Of a stretch of DNA of 64,000 bases, positions 15,739 through 24,751 are shown piece by piece. The notes below the pieces were generated by a model. That model searched no databases. It had not been told where the DNA came from and saw only the letters and a program-made list of their open reading frames with translations. The translations under genes were made by a program, and so were the position numbers. The DNA is from JADLCX01 sp964630785 (GTDB lineage: Bacteria > Planctomycetota > Phycisphaerae > Phycisphaerales > UBA1924), in NCBI GenBank assembly GCA_964630785.1, contig CAZVZG010000002.1, forward strand, positions 1-64,000, written 5' to 3'. Positions within the stretch are counted from its first letter, which is position 1, and each line of letters starts with the position of its first letter.

Positions 15739-16953
15739 ATGAGCCGCGCACTCAGCCAACCCGGCCAGCCCTCGGCCTTCTTCTATGTGGCCCTGCGTCC
15801 GGGCGGGCGGAAGCGTGTGGGGATGCGCCAGGCGGGCTCGGTAGCGGCGCTTTCGCAGTCGCTGCGGGTCGAGAACCTGCTGCTGGTGAACCACTACAAG
15901 CTGCCCGCGTGGGCGGCCAAAGAAACCGCGCTGAGCCTGCAGGACCAGGCCGCGCTCAACGAGCAGTTGGGGAACCTGCTCACGCGGGGCGTTCCGCTGG
16001 TGGAGGCGCTGGACGTGGTGGCGGCGACGGTGAAGCCCGCGGCCAAGGGTCGCGTGGTGCGGATCCGCGAGCAGGTGGCCGGCGGTGCGAGCTTCGCGGA
16101 CGCTTGCAAGCAGGTGGGCGGGTTCGACAACGTGACGGTGGCGGTGTACCGGGGCGCGGAACGGACGGGCGACCTGGGCGGCGCGGCCAAGGAACTGGCG
16201 ATCAACGCGCGCCGGCGGCTGGCCGTGCAGGGCAAGGCCACGACGCTGATGATCTACCCGATCATCGTGCTGAGCATCTCGGTGATCGTGGGCACGCTGA
16301 TGCTGATGATCGTGGTGCCGATGATCGCCGAGGGGCTCAAGGCGGCGAGCAACATCAAGCTGCCGCTGTACAGCCGCGTGATCTTCGGCATCGGCGAGAC
16401 GATGCGGGACCACGCGCAATGGGTGGCGGTAGGGGTGGCGGTGATCCTGGGGCTGCTGCTGGTGGGTCGCGCGGCGGTGGTGAACCTGTTCCGGCTGGGG
16501 ATGCGGAAGCTGCCGATGATCCGCGACGTGGTGGTGGCGCAGGAGTGCGCGCGGTTCTTCAGCGTGATGGCCGCGATGACGCGCACGGGCGTGCCGATCT
16601 CGGACGCGCTGGGCGTGGCGAATCAGGCGATCGGGCACCCGGTGCTGCGAAAGCAGCTCGACCGGCTGCGGACGCGCCTGATCGAGGGCGGGCTGCTGAG
16701 GAACCTGATCGAGGAGGTGTCGAGCTTCCCGCTCTCGACGCGGAAGCTGCTGGTCGCGGCGGAGCGTTCGGGCGACCTGGAGCACGCCTTTGGCACGCTG
16801 GCGACGGACATGACCGACGAGGTGGACAAGAGTTCGGCGCGGCTGCTGGCGATGCTGGAGCCGGCGCTGATCGTGACCATGTTCCTGATTATCGGTTCGC
16901 TGCTGCTCTCGCTGCTGCTGCCGATGCTGACGATCTCGAACACGGTGAAGTAG
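15739..16953 (+). CDS. gspF: Type II secretion/type IV pilus inner-membrane platform protein GspF
   Basis: A 404-residue GspF/PilC-family protein of normal length. Two copies of the T2SSF domain are visible: the first begins around residue 70 (LSLQDQAALNEQLGNLLTRG) and the second around residue 275 (ECARFFSVMAAMTRTGVPI), each ending in GERTGD-like or AERSGDL motifs. Three membrane helices are visible, two around 170-240 and one at the C-terminus (VTMFLIIGSLLLSLLLPML). It anchors the assembly ATPase and extrudes pseudopilins in known systems. It is the first gene of the cluster. The GspE ATPase and GspD secretin are not in the window. Confidence 0.93.
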   Translation: MSRALSQPGQPSAFFYVALRPGGRKRVGMRQAGSVAALSQSLRVENLLLVNHYKLPAWAAKETALSLQDQAALNEQLGNLLTRGVPLVEALDVVAATVKPAAKGRVVRIREQVAGGASFADACKQVGGFDNVTVAVYRGAERTGDLGGAAKELAINARRRLAVQGKATTLMIYPIIVLSISVIVGTLMLMIVVPMIAEGLKAASNIKLPLYSRVIFGIGETMRDHAQWVAVGVAVILGLLLVGRAAVVNLFRLGMRKLPMIRDVVVAQECARFFSVMAAMTRTGVPISDALGVANQAIGHPVLRKQLDRLRTRLIEGGLLRNLIEEVSSFPLSTRKLLVAAERSGDLEHAFGTLATDMTDEVDKSSARLLAMLEPALIVTMFLIIGSLLLSLLLPMLTISNTVK

Positions 16954-17078
16954 TTGGGACGGCGGGCGATCGGGGCGGGGGGGATCGGGAATACACCTGT
17001 GTGGGGGTATGTGAACGGATGGACAACGGCCGCGGAACGTGCGGCCAGGCAGTCTGCGATCAAGCAAGGAGTCGGACC

Positions 17079-17504
17079 ATGTCGGGGCGAATGAACACGA
17101 ACAGGCGGCGTCGGGGCGTTCGGGCGTCGGGCTTCACGCTGCTGGAGATGATGCTGGTGGTGGCGATCATCGGCATCCTGATGTCGGTGGCGGTGTGGAA
17201 CATCGTGGGCCAGTCGGACAAGACGCGCAAGCGTGCGACCGAGGCGACGATGCACACGATCGAGTCGGCGATCAAGGCCTACAAGGCCGACAAGGGCTCG
17301 TTCCCGCCGAACCTGCAGACGCTGGTGACGGAGAAGTACTTCGACAAGGTGTTCAAGGACGCGTGGAAACACGATCTTGTGTACGCCACGCCGGGCGCGG
17401 GCGGAAAGGACTACTCGCTGGTAAGCCCCGGGGCCGATGGGCAGCAGGGCACCGACGACGACATCGACGTGTGGCGGATCGACGAGGACGTGCCTGCCAA
17501 CTGA
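17079..17504 (+). CDS. gspG: Major pseudopilin GspG (paralogue 1)
   Basis: A 141-residue pseudopilin with a basic leader, prepilin cleavage site RASG/FTLLE (Glu at +5) and a hydrophobic N-terminal helix. The C-terminal region has the GspG pattern: KADKGSFPPNLQTL, a KDAWKHDLVY strand, PGAGGKDYSLVSPGADG and the calcium-type GTDDDIDVW. The ATG has AAGGAG eight bases upstream. It forms the pseudopilus core in the family. Two further GspG-like genes follow directly. Confidence 0.93.
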   Translation: MSGRMNTNRRRRGVRASGFTLLEMMLVVAIIGILMSVAVWNIVGQSDKTRKRATEATMHTIESAIKAYKADKGSFPPNLQTLVTEKYFDKVFKDAWKHDLVYATPGAGGKDYSLVSPGADGQQGTDDDIDVWRIDEDVPAN

Positions 17505-17555
17505 CGCGGGTTGGTTGGGGAGGAGGGAGGGGGGGGCGGCGCGACGGAGGTCGGG

Positions 17556-17972
17556 ATGGCCGACGGCGGATCCAACTCGCACGGCGCGGCGGGGGCCGGG
17601 ACCTCGCGCATGATCGTTCGGATTGTGCTCATCGCGCTCGCGCTGGCGGCGCTCGTCGGGGTGGCGTGGGTGGCGGGGCCGTCGATGCGGGCTCGGCGCG
17701 AGGCGGCCCGTCGCACGGCGACCGAGACGACGATGCGCCGGGTCGACACGGCGATCAGGTCTTACAAGGCGGAGAAGGGGCGGTACCCCGCGACCATGCA
17801 GACGTTGGTGGACGAGAAGTTCTTCGACAAGGTGCCGCGGGACGCGTGGGATCGGGATTTGACGTACGTGGTGCCAGGGCGCGGGGGCCGGGACTACTCG
17901 CTTGATAGCGCGGGTGAGGATCAGACGTTCGGGACGGGCGACGATCTGGACGTGTGGCATCTGGGGCAGTAG
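17556..17972 (+). CDS. GspG-like protein without prepilin signal (paralogue 2)
   Basis: A 138-residue paralogue of the preceding GspG with the same soluble half (YKAEKGRYPATMQTL, RDAWDRDLTY, GTGDDLDVW). The N-terminus differs. Residues 1-18 are Ser-Gly-rich and a plain hydrophobic helix (IVRIVLIALALAALVGVAWV) replaces the G/FTLLE prepilin motif, so PilD cleavage and pilus incorporation in the usual way are unlikely. It could be a membrane-anchored decoy, initiator or pilotin-like partner. The ATG at 17,556 has GGAGG seven bases before it. Confidence 0.85.
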   Translation: MADGGSNSHGAAGAGTSRMIVRIVLIALALAALVGVAWVAGPSMRARREAARRTATETTMRRVDTAIRSYKAEKGRYPATMQTLVDEKFFDKVPRDAWDRDLTYVVPGRGGRDYSLDSAGEDQTFGTGDDLDVWHLGQ

Positions 17973-17987
17973 GAACGGAGCCGTGGA

Positions 17988-18383
17988 TTGGGTGCTGATG
18001 GCAGACAGTCTCGATGGGTGCGCCGAACCGTGTGCTTCGGCCTGATCGGCCCGTTCGCTGCCGTCGCGCTTCTAATCCTGGGGGTCCTGCTTTCCGCCGC
18101 GGTGGGGGCGGGGTTGGGCAACTCGGACAAAGTCCGGGAGCGTGCGACGAAAGCGACCATGTCGACCTATGCCGACGCCATCTCCGCCTACACCCAGACA
18201 ACCGGCGCCATGCCGCCGAACCTTGCGGCGCTCGCCACAGGGGGTTACCTCACGAGTTTGAATGACGCCTGGGGCCGACCGCTGACATACGCGGTTCCGG
18301 GCCGCTCCGGCGCTCGGTTCACGCTCACGAGCGTGGGCCCGGACGGCGTCGCGGGGACGTCCGACGACGTCAACTGGCCCTGA
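17988..18383 (+). CDS. GspG-like protein without prepilin signal (paralogue 3)
   Basis: A 131-residue protein related to the two preceding genes (YTQTTGAMPPNLAAL, NDAWGRPLTYAVPG, then GTSDDVNW at the end). It has a membrane helix (LIGPFAAVALLILGVLLSA) but no prepilin motif. The frame begins at a TTG (17,988) with ACGGAG before it. The only nearby ATG (17,998) is in another frame. Start choice is uncertain. Divergence from its neighbours suggests an old triplication. Confidence 0.75.
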   Translation: MGADGRQSRWVRRTVCFGLIGPFAAVALLILGVLLSAAVGAGLGNSDKVRERATKATMSTYADAISAYTQTTGAMPPNLAALATGGYLTSLNDAWGRPLTYAVPGRSGARFTLTSVGPDGVAGTSDDVNWP

Positions 18384-18396
18384 CAGAGAGGATGAA

Positions 18397-19071
18397 GTGA
18401 AAGGCGATCGGAAGTCGAAGCACCCAGGGCCAAACGGACCGCCGCCAAGCGGTTCGGTGTCGTCGTACGGCGCGTCGGCTCGCTCCGCGCCCGGGTCGCG
18501 GTCCTCGGCGGGACTGACGCTGCTGGAGGTGGTGCTGGCGGTGGTGATTCTGGGGCTGGTGGCGGCGGCGATCTCGGGGGCGATCTCGACGGTGGAGGCG
18601 ATGAACGCTCGCTCGCGGCAGATGGTCGCGGCGTACGAGCTGGCGCACCGGCTGATCCTCACGTGGCTGGACGACCAGAAGCGGATGCCGGCCCAGACGC
18701 TGCCGCTGGACTACGGCCCGTACACGTTCATGTGGGACATGCAGGAAGACAACGTCCGCATGGTGATCAACGAGGCGCAGAAGGCCAACAGCGGATCGAC
18801 GCCGCAGGCGCTGAGCCGGTTCAAGCTGGTGTCGATCACTGTGTATATGGCCGAGGGCGACCCGCGTCAGCCTTACAAGGGGCCGGAGCTGGCGACGCTC
18901 AAGCGGCTGTACGACCCGGCCGCGGCGCGGAATCCGGAGTCGATGAAGGCGTTGAAAGACCCGGACAACCTGGAGCGGCTGATCCGCGAGATCACGGGGC
19001 AGGAGGTCCCGATCCCCAACGGCGGCGGGAACACCAACAACAAGGGCGGCGGGTCGGACTCAAAGCGGTAG
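18397..19071 (+). CDS. Minor pseudopilin, GspI/GspH-like
   Basis: This 224-residue protein has a 38-residue Ser-Pro-rich leader, then the prepilin site G39/LTLLEVVLAVVILG with Glu at +5 and a long hydrophobic helix. The rest is polar, with a Gly-Asn-rich tail. It matches minor pseudopilins of the GspI/GspV group by position and N-terminus only. The GTG start at 18,397 follows AGAGAGG. It lies 13 bp after the third GspG-like gene. Confidence 0.8.
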   Translation: MKGDRKSKHPGPNGPPPSGSVSSYGASARSAPGSRSSAGLTLLEVVLAVVILGLVAAAISGAISTVEAMNARSRQMVAAYELAHRLILTWLDDQKRMPAQTLPLDYGPYTFMWDMQEDNVRMVINEAQKANSGSTPQALSRFKLVSITVYMAEGDPRQPYKGPELATLKRLYDPAAARNPESMKALKDPDNLERLIREITGQEVPIPNGGGNTNNKGGGSDSKR

Positions 19072-19091
19072 ACCCGGCGGAGCGGCGCGAT

Positions 19092-20885
19092 ATGCAGAGG
19101 ACACACACGGATAATCCGGATGCGGGATGGGCGGGACGGTGCGCGCGGCGAGCCGCACGCCGCGGCTTCACGCTGCTCGAGACGGTGCTCGCGGCGGTGC
19201 TGGGGCTGATGGTGATCGTGGCGGCGTTGAGCCTGTTCACGGTCGTGCAGCGCTCCGACAAGCGATCGCAGGCGAAGATGGAGGAGAACCTGGAGCTGGC
19301 GTCGGCGCACAAGACGATCGCGAGGGCGTTCCACTTCCTGCTCATGTCCGACCAGGAGCGGCCGCAAGAGGGCGAGACGAACGAGTTTCTCGACAACGAC
19401 GACGAACGGAACAACCCCGATCTGGCGGACGTGGAGGACGACGGGGCGAGCTCGAAGCGGTTCTACCTTCAGCCGGACGTCAACAACCCGGTCGAGATGA
19501 CGGTGGGAACGGAGGACCGGCCGCGGCGGGCCCCCTCGCAGGTGTTCGGCCTGACGTTGCGAGACTCGCCGATCCCGGGGGACGGGGACAAGACTCCTGA
19601 GCAGGCGTGGTTGGATCAGGTGATCCACGAGCGGGTGATGATGCGTGCGTCCGAGCGGCTCAACGAGCGGATGGGCGGGCGGAGTGGTGAGGCGGGGAGC
19701 GGTTCGTCGCGAGACTCGGGGAACGCCAACGCGCCGATGTCGGAATCGCGGGGGGGGAGCGATTGGGGCAACGGTCGCAACGGATCGGGCGATCTGCGGC
19801 TGTCGCTGCGAGACCGATCCGGGAGCAAGGGGAAGGGAGGGAGCGGGTCGAGCGATCGGGACAGCGACCACGGACGTTCAGGGATCGGTTCGGACGGTTC
19901 GGGCCTCGGCGGCGACGACAGCGACGGGCACGACGACCGGACGGCGAGCGAGCGGCTGGAAGACGCGGAGGAAGAGCGGCCGCGGGCGCCTGGCGTTCGC
20001 GGCGTGTTCGAGGTTCTGCCCGACGGCGTGGACGCGGCGGGCGACCTCACGGGCGAGGGTGCGAGCAAGGTCCGCCTGGAAGCGGGCGACGGGAGCCCGA
20101 CGTACTCGCTTTGGTGGCGTGAACTGCCGCCGCTGGAGATCAACAACGACGAGGCCGACCCGACCGACGGCAACCAGAGCGGCGCGGACGGCGAGAGCTC
20201 CGGGGCGGAGAAGAGCGCGGAGTCGGGGTCGCTCAAGGCAGATGAGAAGTCCGGTTCGGATTCTTCAACTTCGCGCCGATCGCGCGGGTCGGACGATTCG
20301 CGGGATTCGAGCCGGGCGCGGGGGTCGCGTGCGGCGGACGGCGCGGGCGATGTGATCGACCGCGAAGTTCAGCGGATGGTGGACTCGTCGGACACGACGG
20401 GCAAGCGCGTGCGTCTGCTGAGCGGGCTCAAGACTTGCCACTGGACGGCGTTCCGCGGGCGCAAGGAGCGGGACAAGGTCTGGGCGGAGTTCGTGGGGCA
20501 CCTGCCGGCGTTTGTCGAGCTGGAGATCGTGACGGCGAGCGGGCGGCGTGAGAACTGGATCTTCGACGTGGCGTGGACCGAGGGCGCCGAGCCGGGCTCG
20601 CTGGTGGCGCAGGCGCCCGATGCGCTGAACGCGGGCGTTGGCGGGCTCGCGGGGCTCGTGGACGAGCTGAAGGGGCAGGTCGGCGATCAGACGAACGACG
20701 GCACGGGCAAGCCCACCGGCGACGGCAAGGGCGGCGTCGGCACGGGCACGGGCAAAGGCAAGCCCAACAAGGGCGGCAAGAAGGGCGAGCCGACGCAGCA
20801 GGACATCAACAAAATCATCGACGACGCCATTCGGCGCGCGACGCAGCAGGGTGGAGGTGGGGGGAGCGGGAAGAACGGCAAGTGA
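19092..20885 (+). CDS. GspJ-like minor pseudopilin with long Ser/Gly/Asp-rich insertion
   Basis: The 597-residue protein has a prepilin site at G25/FTLLE and a hydrophobic helix, as in GspJ. GspJ proteins are usually about 200 residues. Here a low-complexity region of roughly 220 residues (about 195-450, rich in Ser, Gly, Asp, Arg) sits in the middle and another Gly-Lys-rich stretch ends the protein. A structured part around 455-540 includes a WTAFRGRKERDKVWAEF segment that looks like the end of GspJ. Its last four bases overlap the GspK-like gene (GTGA). Export of such a long disordered region is unusual. Confidence 0.8.
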   Translation: MQRTHTDNPDAGWAGRCARRAARRGFTLLETVLAAVLGLMVIVAALSLFTVVQRSDKRSQAKMEENLELASAHKTIARAFHFLLMSDQERPQEGETNEFLDNDDERNNPDLADVEDDGASSKRFYLQPDVNNPVEMTVGTEDRPRRAPSQVFGLTLRDSPIPGDGDKTPEQAWLDQVIHERVMMRASERLNERMGGRSGEAGSGSSRDSGNANAPMSESRGGSDWGNGRNGSGDLRLSLRDRSGSKGKGGSGSSDRDSDHGRSGIGSDGSGLGGDDSDGHDDRTASERLEDAEEERPRAPGVRGVFEVLPDGVDAAGDLTGEGASKVRLEAGDGSPTYSLWWRELPPLEINNDEADPTDGNQSGADGESSGAEKSAESGSLKADEKSGSDSSTSRRSRGSDDSRDSSRARGSRAADGAGDVIDREVQRMVDSSDTTGKRVRLLSGLKTCHWTAFRGRKERDKVWAEFVGHLPAFVELEIVTASGRRENWIFDVAWTEGAEPGSLVAQAPDALNAGVGGLAGLVDELKGQVGDQTNDGTGKPTGDGKGGVGTGTGKGKPNKGGKKGEPTQQDINKIIDDAIRRATQQGGGGGSGKNGK

Positions 20886-21844
20886 AACGGGCACGGGCGG
20901 AGCAACTCCTCGGGTCATCGCGGGCGCGGCGCGCCCGGGCGTTCGCGCTGCCGCTGGTGATCCTGCTCACGCTGATCGTGAGCTTGGCGGTGGGCGTGCT
21001 GATGCAGCGGAACAGCGTGGGGTATCTGGCGGCCCGCCGGCAGGCCGACTCGTACATCGACAGCCACGCGGGGCTGGGGATGCGCGAGATGGTGAGCCGG
21101 TGGCTGTCCACCGTGCGCGGGCGGCTGCGCGAGAGCCTGGAGGATGACGGGTATGCGTTCAGCCTGGAGCTGCCCGATGGCAACCGGGTGGACGTGTTCT
21201 TCGACGACGCGCAGGGCTCGGTACTCTCGCGGACGGACATGCTCACCGGGCGCCGGCGCGAGATCGTTGAGATGATGAACGCGTACCTGGAGTTGATGGA
21301 GCGGTCGGGCCAGGAGATGTCCAACGAGCACCCGGGCGAGGGGCTTGGGCCGCGGGAGTCGTTCGAGGTGCGCCAGCGGGCCCACGGGAAGGCGGGCGAG
21401 CCGATCGAGACAATGCCGATGACGCGGAAGTGGGGTCCGTCGGAGATCAGCATCCGGACAGCGCCGCTGGAGGTGCTCGAGGCGCTGGCGTCGGCGGTGA
21501 CGGACCCGAAGAAGGCGTCGAAGGTGGCCGAGGCGCTGGTCAAGCGGCGCGACGATCAGGCGACGACGCGCGACATGGCGGTGGACGAGGTGACGCGCAC
21601 GCTGCGCGAGCTGGACGTGGGGGACGACGCGATCCGGGAGATCGGCGCGATGCTGGTGTACACGCCCACCCTCTATCGGGTGACGGCGGAGCAGCGGACG
21701 TCGTCCGGTGAGTTGATCGCCAAGGCGGTGGGCCTTCTGGAGGTGACGGACACCCGCGGCGACGTGTTCAACCAGAACGCGCCGTTCCTGACTTGGGAGA
21801 CGGTGCCGCTGGAAGATGAGCCCGCGGGCGGGCAAGACCGATAA
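20882..21844 (+). CDS. GspK-like minor pseudopilin
   Basis: A 320-residue protein starting with a GTG that overlaps the previous stop. A basic leader is followed by a hydrophobic segment (FALPLVILLTLIVSLAVGVL) and then the GspK-type helical part (RREIVEMMNAYLELME). Position, size and coupling to the GspJ-like gene support GspK, the tip component that lacks Glu at +5 in known systems. Here no Glu at that position is seen, which fits. Confidence 0.75.
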   Translation: MKRARAEQLLGSSRARRARAFALPLVILLTLIVSLAVGVLMQRNSVGYLAARRQADSYIDSHAGLGMREMVSRWLSTVRGRLRESLEDDGYAFSLELPDGNRVDVFFDDAQGSVLSRTDMLTGRRREIVEMMNAYLELMERSGQEMSNEHPGEGLGPRESFEVRQRAHGKAGEPIETMPMTRKWGPSEISIRTAPLEVLEALASAVTDPKKASKVAEALVKRRDDQATTRDMAVDEVTRTLRELDVGDDAIREIGAMLVYTPTLYRVTAEQRTSSGELIAKAVGLLEVTDTRGDVFNQNAPFLTWETVPLEDEPAGGQDR

Positions 21845-21965
21845 GAAGGGAAGCGGCGCGAAAGGGTGGTCCACCTGTTTGGGTGGAGGAGTTCCCGGTC
21901 CCTATGCTTGCGGGCGACGAACAGTGATCTGGGTGGAAGCGCGAGGTTGAGGCGGAGCGTGTGAC

Positions 21966-22928
21966 ATGAACAGCCACCGACAAAGAGCCAGGCGAAGGAC
22001 GGTGATGTGGCAGGCGGGGTCGATGGCGCTGCTGGCCGGGGCGATCGGGCTGGCCGCGCTGCCGCTGGGGCGGATTCTGGGTGCGGGCAAGTATGAGGCG
22101 CCGACGGGCGCGACGGTGGCGGGCGGTGACGTGAAGCCGGTGACGATGACGGCGACGGACGTGATGCGCACGGCGGACTCGATGCAGCAGATCGCGGGGA
22201 AGGTGGACGTGGCGCCCGCGCCGCCGCCGCCGATGGAGACCGAAACCACGACGGAGACGACGGAGGTTAAGACGCCGCCCGCGGCGCCGACGACGTGGGC
22301 GTACATCGGGTACATGAGCGGTCTGGGGGCGGAGACGGCGCTGGTGCGGATCGGGCCCTCGGACACGGGCACACAGGTGATGCTCAGGCAGGGGCAGGAG
22401 CACGAGGGGACGAAGGTGGTGGAGGTGAAGCCGGATCACCTGATCGTGGAGAAGGCGGGCGCGCGAGAGCGGATCGACCTGACGCAGCGGACACTGGCGT
22501 GGGACACGACGCCGCCGCGACAGCCGGCGGCGGCGCGTCCGGGCGGGCCGAACGCCGCGGCGACGATGGGCGTGCCGGGCGCGAACGGCGGGCGGCGTCC
22601 GAACTTCCCCCCGAACACGAGCGCGGCGGCGTTGGCCGAGTCGCAGCGGAGGATGAAGGCGGCGCTGGCGCCGCAGACGCAGATGGACTGGCAGAAGGCG
22701 GGCAAGGAGATGGGCGAGTTCGGGCAGGACAAGCGCGACGCGTTGATGAAGGTGCTGGCCGAGCCCGGGCTGAGCCCCGAGGAGCGCGGGAAGCTGCTGC
22801 GGGAGATGGGGATCCCGACGGAAGGAACGCCCGAGGAGCGGATGGAGTTCATGAAGTCGGTGGGCGTGACGCCCGACAGCGACCCGAAGCTGTTCGAGAT
22901 GCTCAAGGAAGGCGGAGGGTCGAAGTGA
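21966..22928 (+). CDS. GspC/PilP-like inner membrane protein
   Basis: A 320-residue protein with one N-terminal membrane helix (SMALLAGAIGLAALPLG) and a Pro-Thr-rich linker. A small beta-rich domain (residues about 105-185; WAYIGYMSG, then VMLRQGQEHEGTKVVEVKPDHLIVEKAG) resembles the homology region of GspC or PilP. After a Pro-rich linker the C-terminus is helical. The HR domain normally contacts the secretin. It overlaps the next gene by four bases (GTGA). Confidence 0.72.
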   Translation: MNSHRQRARRRTVMWQAGSMALLAGAIGLAALPLGRILGAGKYEAPTGATVAGGDVKPVTMTATDVMRTADSMQQIAGKVDVAPAPPPPMETETTTETTEVKTPPAAPTTWAYIGYMSGLGAETALVRIGPSDTGTQVMLRQGQEHEGTKVVEVKPDHLIVEKAGARERIDLTQRTLAWDTTPPRQPAAARPGGPNAAATMGVPGANGGRRPNFPPNTSAAALAESQRRMKAALAPQTQMDWQKAGKEMGEFGQDKRDALMKVLAEPGLSPEERGKLLREMGIPTEGTPEERMEFMKSVGVTPDSDPKLFEMLKEGGGSK

Positions 22929-24751
22929 GTCGGACGGTGGTGTGCTATCTCGAGCGGGCGGCGGGCGGGAGCCTGATCCGTCGCGTGCGGCTGGTGGGCG
23001 AGGGCGGGCCGACGGGCCTGGACCGCACGTGGACCGCGCCGTCGCTGAGCGTGGGTGGTTCGGGCGCGGGCGGCGTGGGCGAAGGTGAGGGGGGAGGCGG
23101 GGGTGGGGGCGGGGGCGGATCGAGCAACGAGGCGGTGAACCACACGCGGGCCGCGGCGCGCTGGGTGGCCGACACGCTGGGCACGCTGGGCACGAAGCGA
23201 CTGGCGATGCTGTGCCTGGACCCTGACGGGTCGCTGTGCACGTGGCTGAGCGCACCCAGCGCGGACCCGACGGTGATCCAAGCGACGCTGGCGCAGCCGG
23301 ACACCGAGGGCGACGTGGGCGGCGGCGGGGCGGCGCGCCTGCTGGCGCTGGGGGCGGGCTCGTCGGGCGGGTTCGGCGCGGGCGACGCTTCGCTGCAAGC
23401 GCTGGCGACGATGGAGCGCCCGAGCGGGCGCGGACGCTCGCGTGCGGCCGAGACCGGCAAGAAGCGGCTGGCGGTGCTCGCCGTGCCCGACGTGCCCGTG
23501 CGGGTTTTCCTGGACGAACTGGATTCACGCGGGGTGGAGGTGGATCAGGTGATCAGCCTGTGGCACGCGCTGGCGATGGCGTGGGACCCCAGCCGGCCCG
23601 AGCCGGGCGAGCAGTCGGCGGAGCGCGTGGTGGCGACGGTGTCGCCCGCGGCGGCGATCGTGGCGGTCGATCCGCTGGGACGGCTGGTGTGGGCGTGGTC
23701 GCAGTCGGGGCAACTGGTGGCGGGCGGACAGATGCGTCTGCGGACGATCGCGGGGAGCACGCCCGATCCATCACCCGTGGGCGACGAGTTGGCGGAGGCC
23801 GGGGGGACCGGGGGGGGAGAAGGGGCGGCGCGGCGGGTGGAGACGGGCGAGGTGTCGCGTGCGCCGTCGGCGGTGGAGTTCACGGTCGCGGACACGGGGC
23901 GGCTGGTGCTGGACTGGTTGAGCTGGAGCGCGCAGCTCGGGCACTGCCCGCAGCGCGTGGCGTGCCTGGGGCCGGCGCCGGTGGCGGGGGTGGACACGCT
24001 GCCGGACCCGGGGCTGGTGGGTCGCTCGCTGGGCGAGGCCTGGCCGAGCGCGACGGTGGGTGTAGCGGTGCACGACGACCCGGTGGGGGCGACGCTGCAC
24101 AGGCTGCTGACGCACGACATCGTGCGTGAGCACCGCCGTGCGGCGGAGTTGGAGGTGGCGACGGGTTCGGACGATCCGCGGGCGTCGCTGGTCGCGCTGA
24201 GCGCGCGGCCGGGGCGCGTGGACCGGCGGATGCACACGTGGGCCGCGGTGGGCGTGGCGGCGATCGCGGTGGTGGTGGGGGCGGTGGGGTGGAAGTTCCA
24301 CGCGGCGGCGGTGCGGGCGGACCAGAGCATCGAGGAGGCCAACGAGCGGCGTCGCGACGCGCTGGAGAGCATGAAGGGGCAGGTGGCGGGGATCCAGGCG
24401 AGCACGAACCCCAGGCAGGACCTTCAGAACGAGATCGATCGGCTGACGAAGCAGAACAACGCGATCAAGGCGCCGCGTCCGCTGCTGACGGAGATGGCGG
24501 CGCTGCTCAACGCGATCGCGGGGCACGACGAGGTGAAGATCGATCGGTTCGACCTGAACCCGATCACGGGCATCGTGAACCTGCGCGTGCCCGACGCGGA
24601 GACGGGCCCGAGGATCCTCGAGCAGATCAAGAAGCTGCCGATGTTCATGAAGTGGGACGGGAGCACGCCGGGGGGTGGCGAGGGGATGAATCCCGGGGGC
24701 GAGCGGCGTTACAACTTGCAGGGGCTGGCGACGGCGGGGGGTGGGCGTTGA
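22925..24751 (+). CDS. GspL/PilM-PilN-like inner membrane protein
   Basis: The 608-residue protein has a large cytoplasmic part, one membrane helix at about 437-460 (WAAVGVAAIAVVVGAVGW), a coiled-coil segment (IEEANERRRDALESMK) and a PilN-like periplasmic domain (LLTEMAALLNAIAG, IDRFDLNPITGIVNL). This is the GspL layout, combining PilM- and PilN-type parts. A Gly-rich stretch around residue 55 splits the cytoplasmic part. The GTG start overlaps the previous gene and the stop overlaps the next ATG (TGATG), showing coupling. Confidence 0.78.
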   Translation: MSRTVVCYLERAAGGSLIRRVRLVGEGGPTGLDRTWTAPSLSVGGSGAGGVGEGEGGGGGGGGGGSSNEAVNHTRAAARWVADTLGTLGTKRLAMLCLDPDGSLCTWLSAPSADPTVIQATLAQPDTEGDVGGGGAARLLALGAGSSGGFGAGDASLQALATMERPSGRGRSRAAETGKKRLAVLAVPDVPVRVFLDELDSRGVEVDQVISLWHALAMAWDPSRPEPGEQSAERVVATVSPAAAIVAVDPLGRLVWAWSQSGQLVAGGQMRLRTIAGSTPDPSPVGDELAEAGGTGGGEGAARRVETGEVSRAPSAVEFTVADTGRLVLDWLSWSAQLGHCPQRVACLGPAPVAGVDTLPDPGLVGRSLGEAWPSATVGVAVHDDPVGATLHRLLTHDIVREHRRAAELEVATGSDDPRASLVALSARPGRVDRRMHTWAAVGVAAIAVVVGAVGWKFHAAAVRADQSIEEANERRRDALESMKGQVAGIQASTNPRQDLQNEIDRLTKQNNAIKAPRPLLTEMAALLNAIAGHDEVKIDRFDLNPITGIVNLRVPDAETGPRILEQIKKLPMFMKWDGSTPGGGEGMNPGGERRYNLQGLATAGGGR

